Shown: positions 26,253-35,999, counted from the first letter of the stretch. The stretch is 64,000 nucleotides of DNA from Oceaniferula marina (GCF_013391475.1 NZ_JACBAZ010000005.1:62001-126000); one strand, 5' to 3'. The notes: a model not told the origin generated them from the letters alone. A program made the numbers and translations.

Positions 26253-26332
26253 CAGCTGGATGGTGTATGCTCCTTCTGTGGAATCTTTCGCAAAAATCCC
26301 GCCTTGATTGAGTTTTCGTCTTTGCGAGAGGC

Positions 26333-26764
26333 TTACTCCGGGAGCCTTTCCTTAACCTGGCGCAGGGTTTCCGGGTGGTGCTGAAGGTGGTCGGTGACCG
26401 CTCTGAGAGCTTCCAGGGTGGAGCGGGAAATGTGGTGCTCCATGCCCTCGACATCGCGATAGATGGTGTTGGTGTCGATTTCAAACAGTTGCAAAAACCG
26501 GGTCAGGGTCTCGTGTCGGTCAATGATGGCTTTGGCGATGTTGAGCCCTTTATCCGTGAGGATCGTTCCCCGGTATTTTTCATGTTTGACCAGGCCTTCG
26601 GCATCGAGACGCTGCAGCATATTGGTGACGCTGGCTTGGGAAATGTTGAGCTTTTTTGAAATATCAATCGGACGTGCGTAGCCTTTTTCCTCGATGAGGT
26701 GGAGGATTTGTTCGAGGTAATCGTCGCGGGCGGTTGAGCCGCTGGTGCGGTGGGAGGCTGGCAT
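26333..26764 (-). CDS. mntR: MntR/DtxR-family metal-dependent repressor
   Basis: A 143-residue regulator from the start MPASHRTSGS. The N-terminal winged helix-turn-helix reads IDISKKLNISQASVTNMLQRL (about 27-47), and the dimerisation and metal-binding helices contain DVEGMEHHIS (about 95-104), with the Glu and His ligands of Mn(II)/Fe(II)-responsive repressors. It lacks the SH3-like third domain of DtxR, so it fits the short MntR type. It would control manganese or iron uptake genes, none of which is adjacent. It is transcribed toward secA and away from no obvious partner. Confidence 0.88.
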   Translation of the reverse strand: MPASHRTSGSTARDDYLEQILHLIEEKGYARPIDISKKLNISQASVTNMLQRLDAEGLVKHEKYRGTILTDKGLNIAKAIIDRHETLTRFLQLFEIDTNTIYRDVEGMEHHISRSTLEALRAVTDHLQHHPETLRQVKERLPE

Positions 26765-26812
26765 GCATGGATTCTCAGGATTTGGATGCCTGCTGTCAAG
26801 CATGGCCGCGTT

Positions 26813-27574
26813 TCAGTCGTCAGATCGTTGGATGATTGCGGGTTTGCGGTAGATGTCGCGATTGGAGGCTTGAAACTCGGCTTTGAAGCGAACCTTGAGT
26901 TCGGACAGGTCGCAGAGTGTCCCATGCTCAAAGTGCCAGCTCCCTTGGTTTCCATTGTGTTGGATTCCCAGGAGAAGGTGAATAGCATGATGCTGTACTT
27001 TGAGGGTGCTTGATCTTGGTTTGAAGTAAAAGGTGCGGAGTGTGCTGGTTTCGCTGTCACGTTGGTAAAGCTTCGGGTCCAAATAGATGTGGGTGGTTTT
27101 GCCGTTCTGTCCGGTGTGGGTGATCCAGAGATCGGGGTATCCGCTGCGTTGGGCGTGTCCCTGGCTGTTGAGGGGGATGCAGCATTGGAGGGATTTTTGA
27201 GCATTGAGGTGTTTGCACAGGATGTCTTCAGCCAAGCGGGAGACCTCGTTGATTCGTTTGATCTGTTTGAGTGGGGTTTGATTGAGATCTCGGATGGTTC
27301 TTTGCGTTGCTTCTTGAATGGCTTTGAGGATGGCTGTGTGTGTCGGGTTCCCTTGATCGATGGGGATGACTTTTTTCTTGCTGCTGGCCAGAATGATTTT
27401 GGGGAAGGAGAAGCTTTGCTTATCCCAGTCCTGATTGAGCATGGAGCGGATCAGGGCGTCCTCTTTTCTATTTTGGGCTGTTTCAAGCTCTTTGGTCTGG
27501 CTGTTGTCGGCCAAGGTCAAGAGGGGGCAGCAACATGCGCTGAATCCAATAGCCAGGAGGGTGGGTGCTTTCAT
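26813..27574 (-). CDS. Exported protein with PD-(D/E)XK-like motif
   Basis: From the start MKAPTLLAIGFSACCC the protein has 253 residues with a signal peptide (about 1-22; the CCC could also be a lipidation site). The central part shows E110 in a helix (RINEVSRLAED), PD at 147-148 (SGYPDLWIT) and D166-P-K168 (IYLDPKLYQ), the spacing E...PD...DxK of PD-(D/E)XK nuclease folds. A C-terminal HH pair follows (KVQHHAIHLL). I do not recognise a named family, and nuclease activity is only a motif-based suggestion. An earlier start at 27661 would mask the signal peptide. The gene is 48 bases upstream of mntR on the same strand. Confidence 0.65.
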   Translation of the reverse strand: MKAPTLLAIGFSACCCPLLTLADNSQTKELETAQNRKEDALIRSMLNQDWDKQSFSFPKIILASSKKKVIPIDQGNPTHTAILKAIQEATQRTIRDLNQTPLKQIKRINEVSRLAEDILCKHLNAQKSLQCCIPLNSQGHAQRSGYPDLWITHTGQNGKTTHIYLDPKLYQRDSETSTLRTFYFKPRSSTLKVQHHAIHLLLGIQHNGNQGSWHFEHGTLCDLSELKVRFKAEFQASNRDIYRKPAIIQRSDD

Positions 27575-27732
27575 ACTGCTGAGTTTTATTGAATCCGGTT
27601 TTTGGTCAATGTCTTTGCCTGTGCATTTTGACAAATGGGGGTGTTTTTTATTCGATGTCATTGCTTTTGGTTTGCAATGGAGGGGGTATTATTGATTAAT
27701 ATCTTAACTCTGGTGGTATATTTAGCAAATGA

Positions 27733-27743
27733 GCGTCATTTTT
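27733..27743 (-). promoter_or_regulatory. AAAAATGACGC motif upstream of the 27.8-43 kb operon
   Basis: An exact 11-base match in minus orientation, about 100 bases before the operon's first possible start. It is the same sequence as at 21676, 43075 and 44124. It lies in AT-rich intergenic DNA suited to a promoter region. Confidence 0.45.
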
Positions 27744-27833
27744 CGGAAATATCTATTGGAGTATTGAAGTATACGTGTTAATCCAATTTTGCATTGAGTA
27801 ACGCATATGCAGTTGCAAGGGGGGAATTGATGA

Positions 27834-30800
27834 ATGCTTCTTTCTTTTCTCTTGATTGCCTTACTCATGCAGATGAATCTGAATCATCATAAAATGAAGA
27901 GGATTCGGTTTTTTGAGTATATGAACCCAATTTTGACATCACCGAGGAAAATGGCCAGGCTGACCCTGCTGCAGGGGCAAGCTGGTGGCTTTGCGTTGGT
28001 GTCGACGCTTGCGGTGATGGTTTTGTTGGTGCTGGTGGCGTTGTCTCTCCTTAGCCTGAGTACGGTGGAGGTTCGCTCTTCCCAGCGTGTGAAAGCAGTG
28101 CAAGAGGCGAAGTCGAACGCCCGCTTGGCTCTGATGGTGGCTTTGGGGGAGTTGCAGAAGCATCTTGGGCCTGACCAAAGGATCAGTGCCCGGGCCGAAA
28201 CCTTGGTCAAGGACCCTCGCATTGCAGATGTGGTTTCCGCAGGTTCTCCCCAAGCTTGGTGGGTGGGTGCGATGCACAGTGATCGAAATTTGCCGATCGT
28301 CTCAGGCGATCCTAATGATCCGGCTGATACGGGGGAGGCTGTGGCTTGGTTGGTTTCCGGGCTCGATTCCTCGAAAAATATTTCTGACCCCAGTCCGTTT
28401 GTGGATCAGAATCCTGTGGAGATGTGGGGTGAGCATAGTCTCGATCTGGACCAATACACTGGAGGTGAAGCGATTCGTGCCGGCCGGGTGTATGTAAACA
28501 ATGGTATGGGGCAGCGGATTTCTGCTTATGCGTATTTTGTCGATGACAATGGAATGAAGGCGCAGTTGACGCCTTATCATGAGTCTTTACAAAATGAAGA
28601 GCCCGAATTGCTGGCCTCCGGAGTGCTTCCGGGTGCTTATGACCTGTCTATCTTGGATGGGCTTGACAGTTTGGATGGAGTGGCTCCGTCCGACTATCAA
28701 AAGATGCTGTCTTTAGCTGAAGTGCCATTGTTAGGTGGCTTGGATGACATTTGCCGGAAAAGATTGATGGATTACACGGTTTCGTCACTTGGGGTGTTAT
28801 CGAACGTGAGGGAAGGCGGATTGAAAAAGGATCTGACCATCGCATTTGAAAATGAGTCTGTATTTGCCTCTGTTTTTCCCTTGGATGAAAAAGAGCGTTA
28901 TCTGGTAATGGATGAGGAGAAGCTGGAACAGGCCCAGGATTTACAAAAGAACGGATATATCCATTGGGAAATGTTCAAGGATTACTACAACATGAAAAAA
29001 CATATCCGTGAGGAAGGCGGTGTGGAATACTTGGATCATGTGATTTTCGGGAAAAGCGGCCTCAAAATGAATAATAACAATGAGCCGTATATCAAAAAGC
29101 CATTTTATGAGGGGGCCTTGGGGCCACATGATATTGGTGATGATCAATTTGAAGAGACCTCAGACGGTTGGGCTCCGGACCCCAGCATGAAACTAACCCA
29201 TGAAGGGCACCCTTATGGTGATTACACGGTGCTGCACGATCCTGCCAGAGAGGTCTACGCCGGTGAATACAAACATAGCCCTCTGACAACCGTGCTGTCG
29301 TTACTTCGTGAAGATGCCTGGCTTGAAAAAATAGATAAGCAACACCGCTTGGATCCGGTCAATGCGGATCATAACCACGGAAAGGCTGACTCCGATCCGG
29401 ATGATGGTAAGTTTGAAACCCATGTGCAGCTCTGGACGTCCCACTATAACCCTTACAACATCAACCTGAGACTGATCGGCTTACACGACCAAGGGCGGGA
29501 CGGTCCGCGGGTGATCAATTACCCGCAAGTCAATTTTACGGACCGTCCGGATAAGTCGGTGAATGGGCTGAATGACAAACGTGAGATTCATGTCCCAGGT
29601 AAATCAATCATTCTTTCTCCGGGGAAAAGCCGGATGGTGGGCTTCAGGAAAAATACGCGCTTTGATGAGTCCGTGGATGGGACGGATAAGTTTAGTGACG
29701 AGGTTGCCACCGTGGTGATGGAAAATGTCTGGGGGAAACCAGACGATGCAGGTCAGACGATTTTGAAGAATGGTAACATCACGGTTTCGTTTATGTTGGA
29801 TCGGCCGGCGATGATCCATGGTGTGAATCATGAAGGGCATCTACGCAATGACCTGGAGACGGCCCAGGTGTTTTTCTCTCCTTTCGCGTGGGATCAGTTC
29901 GTTGATCGGGATGGTACGGATCAACATATTGGAAAGCAGATCGATACCGGACTTCCGGCGGATGGCTTCAATATCAATGGTAAGGTTTCGATGACATTTG
30001 GCTTGAGAACCACGCGGGAACCTGGTTCTTCCCTGCGCCCCTTGATCGATGGCAATATTCGGGCCATGTGGCATAACCCCAAGTGGGATTACAATATGGG
30101 GCTTCCCTTGTTGGCTTCTTATTCGGATAAGCATCAGGGAGAGTCCACTGATGTTCCTTTCGTCGAGATGGAGACGGATGCCGATAGTCACGGCCATACC
30201 TATTGGGGGGCGGACCGTTCATCTCAGGATGGCGCGTCATCCGTCATTCTCTTTGATGTACCCCGTGAAGATTTGGTTTCTCTGGGTCAGTTGCAGCACG
30301 CCGGATGTGGTCGCTTCAGTTATGAGCCCAGTTACATTGTTGGGAATTCATATCGGAATGTCAGGATTCCGGGTGATGAATGGAAGGTGGAAGCCAGTGA
30401 TACCTTTCCAGGGAAACCAGAATGGAAAATCCCGGGGTCCTTCAATCTTTATGATGCGTCCTACCTGATCAATGAAATCCTGTGGGACGGTTATATCTTC
30501 ACTACGATCCCACAAGTGAAGGATAACCACACTCCGGATGAGCCGGAGATTGATTTTCCAAAGATTGCAAAAGGTGAAGAGTTTTTACCCAATCCAAGGT
30601 TCATTCCTTACACTCCCTCCGGATCTCAGTTTGACAAGGCGACGATGCAAGACGAGGGGGATAAACAGAGCGGATCGTTTTATCATAATGCCGGTCATTT
30701 GTTAGTTGACGGGATGTTCAATGTGAACTCGACATCGGTTGCGGCATGGGAGGCCTTTCTATCCGGGACATACAAGCTTCCCGTTCAGAAAATGGATGAC

Positions 30801-31451
30801 AAGGGGGAAATCGGCGGTTTTGTCAAACCTGAGCATGTTCGCTTCCCTCGTGTGAAATCTGTGATGGGAGAGGGGTTTGACAAGGATGATCCGGACGAGG
30901 ATTATTGGATCGGCTTCCGTCATTTGGAGCAAGATGAGGTGCGTGCCTTGGCCGAAAAAATCGTTGAAGAAATTAAACGGCGCGGGCCATTTCTTACGCT
31001 AGGTGAATTTGTCAATCGGAAGCTCGATGATGATAAGACGCTTTCAGCGAAGGGCGTGTTGCAGGCTGCTTTGGACGCCACTGTCAATGAAGGTTTGGAT
31101 GCTTCTGTGGATGAGGATGCCACACACCCTGCCGTCACTGGTGATAGTACGCAAGGCGCCGGTTTCCCCGGGCAACTATTGCAGGGTGATTTATTACAAG
31201 CCTTGTCGCCCTACATGCAGTCTCGGTCTGATAGTTTTACCGTCAGGGCATACGGTGAATCCCTTGATCCGGTAAGTGGCCGAATCCTTGCCCGCGCCTG
31301 GTGTGAGGCCGTCGTGCAACGTTACCCTGATCCTGTAGGGAATTCAGAAAGTTCTCTAAGTGTGTTAGAAGAGTTGGCGAATCCAAGTAGTGCGTATGGT
31401 CGTCGGTTCCGTATGTTGTCGTTCCGGTGGTTAAGCCCCGATGAAATTTAA
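27834..31451 (+). CDS. Giant pseudopilin-like (PilX N-terminal) protein
   Basis: A protein of up to 1205 residues. A prepilin-like segment (GGFALVSTLAVMVLLV, about residues 53-75) follows a basic stretch, then SSQRVKAVQEAKSNARLALM, as in PilX-type pseudopilins. The rest is a very large extracytoplasmic domain with no known enzyme motif; LVSLGQLQHAGCGRFSYEPSY near 825-845 is a stretch I associate with giant verrucomicrobial proteins (Verru_Chthon cassette A-like). The start is uncertain: AAGGGGGG at 27817-27824 fits 27834, but 27894, 27921 or 27951 would give a more usual prepilin leader. It is the first gene of a nine-gene run. It may build a pilus-like or assembly structure in the envelope. 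Confidence 0.75.
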   Translation: MLLSFLLIALLMQMNLNHHKMKRIRFFEYMNPILTSPRKMARLTLLQGQAGGFALVSTLAVMVLLVLVALSLLSLSTVEVRSSQRVKAVQEAKSNARLALMVALGELQKHLGPDQRISARAETLVKDPRIADVVSAGSPQAWWVGAMHSDRNLPIVSGDPNDPADTGEAVAWLVSGLDSSKNISDPSPFVDQNPVEMWGEHSLDLDQYTGGEAIRAGRVYVNNGMGQRISAYAYFVDDNGMKAQLTPYHESLQNEEPELLASGVLPGAYDLSILDGLDSLDGVAPSDYQKMLSLAEVPLLGGLDDICRKRLMDYTVSSLGVLSNVREGGLKKDLTIAFENESVFASVFPLDEKERYLVMDEEKLEQAQDLQKNGYIHWEMFKDYYNMKKHIREEGGVEYLDHVIFGKSGLKMNNNNEPYIKKPFYEGALGPHDIGDDQFEETSDGWAPDPSMKLTHEGHPYGDYTVLHDPAREVYAGEYKHSPLTTVLSLLREDAWLEKIDKQHRLDPVNADHNHGKADSDPDDGKFETHVQLWTSHYNPYNINLRLIGLHDQGRDGPRVINYPQVNFTDRPDKSVNGLNDKREIHVPGKSIILSPGKSRMVGFRKNTRFDESVDGTDKFSDEVATVVMENVWGKPDDAGQTILKNGNITVSFMLDRPAMIHGVNHEGHLRNDLETAQVFFSPFAWDQFVDRDGTDQHIGKQIDTGLPADGFNINGKVSMTFGLRTTREPGSSLRPLIDGNIRAMWHNPKWDYNMGLPLLASYSDKHQGESTDVPFVEMETDADSHGHTYWGADRSSQDGASSVILFDVPREDLVSLGQLQHAGCGRFSYEPSYIVGNSYRNVRIPGDEWKVEASDTFPGKPEWKIPGSFNLYDASYLINEILWDGYIFTTIPQVKDNHTPDEPEIDFPKIAKGEEFLPNPRFIPYTPSGSQFDKATMQDEGDKQSGSFYHNAGHLLVDGMFNVNSTSVAAWEAFLSGTYKLPVQKMDDKGEIGGFVKPEHVRFPRVKSVMGEGFDKDDPDEDYWIGFRHLEQDEVRALAEKIVEEIKRRGPFLTLGEFVNRKLDDDKTLSAKGVLQAALDATVNEGLDASVDEDATHPAVTGDSTQGAGFPGQLLQGDLLQALSPYMQSRSDSFTVRAYGESLDPVSGRILARAWCEAVVQRYPDPVGNSESSLSVLEELANPSSAYGRRFRMLSFRWLSPDEI

Positions 31452-31463
31452 TCTGAATCTGGT

Positions 31464-32162
31464 ATGATTTATTCTCGATCGTTAATACTCCTGTTTCACC
31501 TCTGGCTTGCCTGTATCTTGGCGTGTCTTAGCTCGCTGACGTTTGCTGATTCTCTCGAGTTGCGGACGCTTCAGTTGGATAAACAGGAAATGCCGGACCT
31601 TTATGTGAATGGGGCGGAGGGTCCGGAATTATTGAGTTTTTCCTCGATTCAGCCGTCGGCACTGCTGCAGGTGGATAAGACGGATCCTTTGGTTTTGTAT
31701 CGTCAGGTGAAAGATGGAAATGGAGGGCTTGACTACAAGCAGGCTTTCAAGGTGGATATACCCGATTCCGCGGAGGGGATTTTATTGTTGGCTTGGAAGG
31801 TTTCCGGGAAAGAGAAATTCATGGCGATCAAGGATCATTTTTCCAAGGCCAAGGCTGATCAATGGTTGATGATCAACACCTCGGACCGGGCGATTGCGTT
31901 CCAAGTGGGTGCCAAAACCAAGCCGGTGTTGATCAAGCCAAGTAGTATTCATATTTTTGATGTAAAAGCCCAGAAGGGAAAGGGGGCCGCGATTATGGCG
32001 AAGGCTTCGATCGATCAGGAAATAAAGACGATCTATTCCACCTTTTGGCCTGTGTATGCCGGTAAACGCCTGGTCGTGATTATCAGCAACACCGGAGAAA
32101 AAATCAGGGTGAAACCCATATTTGATACCATTCCAATACGAGAAAACAATGAAAGTGAATAA
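31464..32162 (+). CDS. Small exported protein of unknown function
   Basis: The 232-residue protein has a signal peptide (about residues 1-29, LILLFHLWLACILACLSSL, ending TFADS). The mature part is predicted to be beta-rich with no motif I recognise (for example LLLAWKVSGKEKFMAIKDH and RLVVIISNTGEKIRVKPIF). It begins 12 bases after the pseudopilin-like gene and overlaps the next gene by 14 bases, so it is almost certainly cotranslated and part of the same machine. By size and position it could be a periplasmic partner of the pilin-like protein. No function can be assigned from sequence. Confidence 0.7.
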   Translation: MIYSRSLILLFHLWLACILACLSSLTFADSLELRTLQLDKQEMPDLYVNGAEGPELLSFSSIQPSALLQVDKTDPLVLYRQVKDGNGGLDYKQAFKVDIPDSAEGILLLAWKVSGKEKFMAIKDHFSKAKADQWLMINTSDRAIAFQVGAKTKPVLIKPSSIHIFDVKAQKGKGAAIMAKASIDQEIKTIYSTFWPVYAGKRLVVIISNTGEKIRVKPIFDTIPIRENNESE

Positions 32163-34596
32163 GAATATACTTTGTGCAATGAGCCTTGCTTTAGCTTTAT
32201 CATCCAACGTTCTTGGTGAATCCAAGGGTGTCTGGTTAGATGAACTTGATCTTTCGAGCATGAGCTCAGGTTTTGGCCAGGCCAAGCCAAGAACATCGCT
32301 GGATGGCAATCCCATCCAGATCAACGGAAAAACCTATCAGCGAGGAGTGGGGGTGCATGCCGTAAGCCGTTATGTGTTGGCTTTGGACGGAAAAGTAACA
32401 CGCTTCAAGGCGGTGGTTGGTCTGGATGATGAAGTCAACCCGACAGCCTCGGTAAACTATCTGGTGATTGCGGATGGAGAAACATTATTTGACAGTGGAG
32501 TTATGAAAATGAAGGAAGCAAAAGAAGTGGACGTGGATTTGACGGGGAAGAAATTCCTTACATTGGTGATTGATGACGGCGGTGACGGCATTGTTGCCGA
32601 CCATGCCGATTGGGCGGACGCTAAAATCACGTATGAGGGCAAAGCTCCCATGCCACACGAGAGTGACCGGCGCTGGGGGATTCAGAAGGATGGATCGATT
32701 CAGTGGGATATCCCAAACGACCCCTTGGCTGTAGGGCACCAGGACCATGTGGAAATGAGTGGCCGCTACACAGCTGTGATCGTAAGGTATGGAATAAACC
32801 GTGATGGTAGCTTGAAGCTCACGCGACACATTGTGTGGCCGATGCTGCGGACGATTCCCAATGACACTCACGGGAGTCTTGCCCGAGATTTCAAAGGAGC
32901 TCTGCTTCCTGAAATCGAGGTGGATGGGCAAGCGATTGCTGTGGAGAAACCCCGCACAATCACCCACCGTGGAGTGATGACGATCACGAGTCGGGTGGGC
33001 GACGGCCTCGAGCTTACCCGGGTGATTTTTCCTAGCATGGAAAAGCCTGCGGCGATGGAGCAATGCACTTTGAAAAATGTTGGAAACAAGAAGGTCCGTG
33101 TGCGATTGAAGTCTCTCCAGACAGAGCAACGAACCGAAGCCAGCCAGGGGGTGGATGGTGTTTATGTTTTCCGAACCGAGTCGAGCAAGGATCAGGATCA
33201 ATCGCTGGCTCCTGGGGCATCGATGCAATTTTCACTGACTCATTCCGCCCGGCGTGAGGCTGAAAAGCCACTTGAGCTTGATTCCGCGAAAGAACTGAAT
33301 GAGCGGTTGGCTTACATCAGCGGTCTGGATGCCGAACTCCAATTTGTCAGCCCGGATGAAATCCTCAACCGGTCGTTTGGCTTTGCCAAGATTCGAGCCG
33401 CCGAGAGTATTTTCAGAACCAAAGGAGGCTTGATGCATGCACCTGGAGGAGGACGTTATTACGCTGCCATCTGGGCCAATGACCAGGCTGAATACGCGAA
33501 CCCCTTGTTTGCTTATTTAGGTGATGATGTCGCCCGTGAGTCGGCTGAAAACTCATTCCGTCACTTTGCTCGTTTCATGAATGATGATTGGGAACCCATC
33601 CCATCATCCATCATTGCCGAAGGTGATGATATTTGGAATGGTGCCGGTGACCGTGGTGATGCGGCAATGATCGCTTATGGTGCGACCCGTTACGCTATGG
33701 CCCGTGGTGACCAAACCATCGCACGGAAACTCTGGCCCTTGATCGAGTGGTGCCTGGAGTATAGTCGTCGAAAATTGAATGATGGAGGTGTGGTGGCTTC
33801 GGATTGTGATGAGTTGGAGCGACGTTTCCCTGCAGGTAAAGCAAACCTTTGCACCTCGAGCTTACACTATGATGCCTTGGTCTCGGCTGTGGCACTTGGA
33901 CGTGACCTCGGTCAACCTAAAAAGCAAATTGCCCAGTATGAGCGGGAAGCCAAGGAATTGCGTATAGCCATTGAGTCCTATTTCGGGGGTAAGGTCGAAG
34001 GTTTTGACACTTACCGCTACTTCGAGGGCAACAAGCTTCTGCGTTCGTGGATTTGTATTCCTCTGACCGTAGGCATTGATGAACGCCGTGACGGCACCAT
34101 TGATGCTTTGTTTTCAAAACGCCTCTGGACCGAAGACGGACTTGCAACAGAAGCCGGAAATCAAACGTTCTGGGATCGCTCGACACTTTACGGGCTGCGG
34201 GGTGTCTTCTGCGCAGGAGCAACGGAGAAGGGAATTGACTACTTGAAGAAATACTCGGCACGTAGGTTGTTAGGTGATCATGTTCCTTACCCGGTGGAAG
34301 CCTATCCGGAAGGGAACCAGCGTCACCTATCCGCTGAGAGCGCTTTGTATATCCGCCTGATTGTCGAAGGTATGTTTGGCTTCCATCCGACCGGTCTGCG
34401 TTCCTTTACCTGTCTTCCTCGCTTACCTGAAGGCTGGCCGAAGATGTCATTGCGCAATATCGATGCCTTTGGAACCTCGATCGATATCGAGGTGGTTCGC
34501 AAAGGTGAAAAACAACACGTGACCGTCAAAGCCGCAGGCAAAACGATTGAATCCCGTGAATACGACGGTAAAACACCTATTCAGATACAACTATAA
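32149..34596 (+). CDS. NPCBM-domain six-hairpin glycosidase-like protein
   Basis: From MKVNKNILCAMSLALALSS the protein has 815 residues with a signal peptide (about 1-23). Residues about 24-165 form an NPCBM carbohydrate-binding module (YQRGVGVHAVSRYVLALDG, ending DDGGDGIVADHADWADAKI). The C-terminal 400 residues (from about 430: GGGRYYAAIWANDQAEYANP, later GAGDRGDAAMIAYGATRY and GNQTFWDRSTLYGLRG) form a six-hairpin (alpha/alpha) barrel like those in GH15/63/65/78/95-type enzymes. Candidate acids include the D in ANDQAEY and E or D in later helices. It overlaps the previous gene by 14 bases. The substrate glycan is unknown. Confidence 0.8.
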   Translation: MKVNKNILCAMSLALALSSNVLGESKGVWLDELDLSSMSSGFGQAKPRTSLDGNPIQINGKTYQRGVGVHAVSRYVLALDGKVTRFKAVVGLDDEVNPTASVNYLVIADGETLFDSGVMKMKEAKEVDVDLTGKKFLTLVIDDGGDGIVADHADWADAKITYEGKAPMPHESDRRWGIQKDGSIQWDIPNDPLAVGHQDHVEMSGRYTAVIVRYGINRDGSLKLTRHIVWPMLRTIPNDTHGSLARDFKGALLPEIEVDGQAIAVEKPRTITHRGVMTITSRVGDGLELTRVIFPSMEKPAAMEQCTLKNVGNKKVRVRLKSLQTEQRTEASQGVDGVYVFRTESSKDQDQSLAPGASMQFSLTHSARREAEKPLELDSAKELNERLAYISGLDAELQFVSPDEILNRSFGFAKIRAAESIFRTKGGLMHAPGGGRYYAAIWANDQAEYANPLFAYLGDDVARESAENSFRHFARFMNDDWEPIPSSIIAEGDDIWNGAGDRGDAAMIAYGATRYAMARGDQTIARKLWPLIEWCLEYSRRKLNDGGVVASDCDELERRFPAGKANLCTSSLHYDALVSAVALGRDLGQPKKQIAQYEREAKELRIAIESYFGGKVEGFDTYRYFEGNKLLRSWICIPLTVGIDERRDGTIDALFSKRLWTEDGLATEAGNQTFWDRSTLYGLRGVFCAGATEKGIDYLKKYSARRLLGDHVPYPVEAYPEGNQRHLSAESALYIRLIVEGMFGFHPTGLRSFTCLPRLPEGWPKMSLRNIDAFGTSIDIEVVRKGEKQHVTVKAAGKTIESREYDGKTPIQIQL

Positions 34597-34678
34597 TCTA
34601 CAAAGATGCGCATCGTCCCCCAGAAATCAACTCGGGGGGCGGTGGTCGCAATCACCTCAACCCACACCAATAAGATCC

Positions 34679-35485
34679 ATGAAACGCAAGATAAAGAACC
34701 ACCCTATTTTCCTGTCAGCCTCAGTGATGATGCTGACAGTCCTCCAAGCATCAGCCCAGACAGATGCGCCGATTAGCATTGAAATTAACTGGATGGAAGA
34801 ACTCCAGAAAGGTGGACTCACGGGTATCGCCTTGATCGTCCTCGCTGTAGCTGCGGTTGGTTTTACCATTGAGCGCTTGCTCAATTTACGAGGAAACCTG
34901 ATTGTTTCCCGAAAGTTGATCGATGAAATCAAGCCGCTGGGTCGCGACCATTATTTTGATGAAGTTCGGGACCGCTGTGCTGCGTCACCGTCCGTTTTAT
35001 CCAAGGTGATGACCTATGTGGTGAACCACCGCGGGAATGACCCGGAGCTCTACATGGCTGGCGCCGCAGATATCGGAGCCCGTGAAATTGATAAACATCG
35101 GCGGAAGCTAGCTCCTATTGGAATTATTGCCTCGCTTGCTCCGCTCCTGGGTCTGTTGGGGACCATGATTGGGATGATTGAAGCCTTCGCCAAGTTTGCT
35201 TTGATCGAAGATAGTTCTGAGGCCTCCATTGTCTTGGCGGACTCGATTGGAAAGGCTCTCATTACGACGGCTATGGGTTTGGTGATCGCGATCCCCACGC
35301 TGGTGATCTACCATTACCTGCGCTCACGCCTGAACAAATATTCAGAGGATCTGGAGGAAGCAGTTGAATCATTGGCCAGTGCCTGGTTCTTCCAGACCAG
35401 TGGGTTCGTCAAGGATACGGAGCCTGGCAAAACGGTGGGTGTGGCTTCCGAAGAATCATCTGAGGATGTGCAAGTGACCGCCTGA
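34679..35485 (+). CDS. exbB: ExbB/TolQ/MotA-type proton channel
   Basis: From MKRKIKNHPIF the protein has 268 residues; an upstream start at 34547 overlaps the preceding gene and is unlikely. It has a signal-like first hydrophobic stretch (LSASVMMLTVLQASAQ), then a TM segment (GGLTGIALIVLAVAAVGFTI), a cytoplasmic loop and the conserved pair LAPLLGLLGTMIGMIEAF and ADSIGKALITTAMGLVIAIP with LVIYHYL. This is the ExbB/TolQ core that uses the proton gradient to power ExbD/TolR and, in known systems, TonB or TolA at the inner membrane. Two ExbD genes follow directly. The extra N-terminal signal-like region is usual in Bacteroidetes/Verrucomicrobia-type ExbB. Confidence 0.92.
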   Translation: MKRKIKNHPIFLSASVMMLTVLQASAQTDAPISIEINWMEELQKGGLTGIALIVLAVAAVGFTIERLLNLRGNLIVSRKLIDEIKPLGRDHYFDEVRDRCAASPSVLSKVMTYVVNHRGNDPELYMAGAADIGAREIDKHRRKLAPIGIIASLAPLLGLLGTMIGMIEAFAKFALIEDSSEASIVLADSIGKALITTAMGLVIAIPTLVIYHYLRSRLNKYSEDLEEAVESLASAWFFQTSGFVKDTEPGKTVGVASEESSEDVQVTA

Positions 35486-35510
35486 TCAAAGTCTAACCTT
35501 ATCCAACGTT

Positions 35511-35999
35511 ATGAGACGTCGCCATCGCCGTGGAAAACGAAGTAAGGAGGAATCTCCAGAAGTGAGTATGTCTCCATTGATTGACTGTGTCTTCCTCTTG
35601 CTCGTGTTTTTTCTTGCCACGACGATGTTGAAGAAGAAGGAAAAGCAGATTCCGGTGAATATGCCGGATATGAACTTGAGCTCATCGAAAGAGCCCACCC
35701 CTGAAATTCAGGTGGTGGCCATGGGGCCTCGCGGAAATTTTTATACGCTGGGGGCCCGGCAAACGAACATTGGTCGGGTGACTTACAAAAAAATCAGGCA
35801 GACACTTCCGGATTATCTTACCGAGCTAGGGGCTGTGCATCCGGCTGGTGCTCCCATCCGCTTGGATGTGCCGCGGGAAACTCGATTTGCTTTGATTGTT
35901 GAGTTGCTGGATTTGTTTCAAGAAAAGCAATTTGATAACGTTAGCCTGCGTTTGCTCGATGAACAATCATCGAAGAAGATGCTTCGATATTCCAATTAG
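35511..35999 (+). CDS. exbD: ExbD/TolR family protein, first copy
   Basis: The 162-residue protein has a basic N-terminus (MRRRHRRGKRSKEE) and one TM helix with the essential proton-translocating Asp in PLIDCVFLLLVFFLATTML (D at about 26). A periplasmic ExbD/TolR domain follows, ending FDNVSLRLLDEQSSKKM. It starts 25 bases after exbB. Together with exbB and the second ExbD it should form a proton-driven motor. Two different ExbD genes in tandem are common in Bacteroidetes, Planctomycetes and Verrucomicrobia and suggest a hetero-dimeric stator or two load proteins. Confidence 0.92.
   Translation: MRRRHRRGKRSKEESPEVSMSPLIDCVFLLLVFFLATTMLKKKEKQIPVNMPDMNLSSSKEPTPEIQVVAMGPRGNFYTLGARQTNIGRVTYKKIRQTLPDYLTELGAVHPAGAPIRLDVPRETRFALIVELLDLFQEKQFDNVSLRLLDEQSSKKMLRYSN

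Noticed and set aside
26047-26484. 145-codon minus frame across mntR and the decayed gene
   Set aside because: Its sequence is low-information and in the wrong frame; mntR and the three decayed segments fit the same DNA better.
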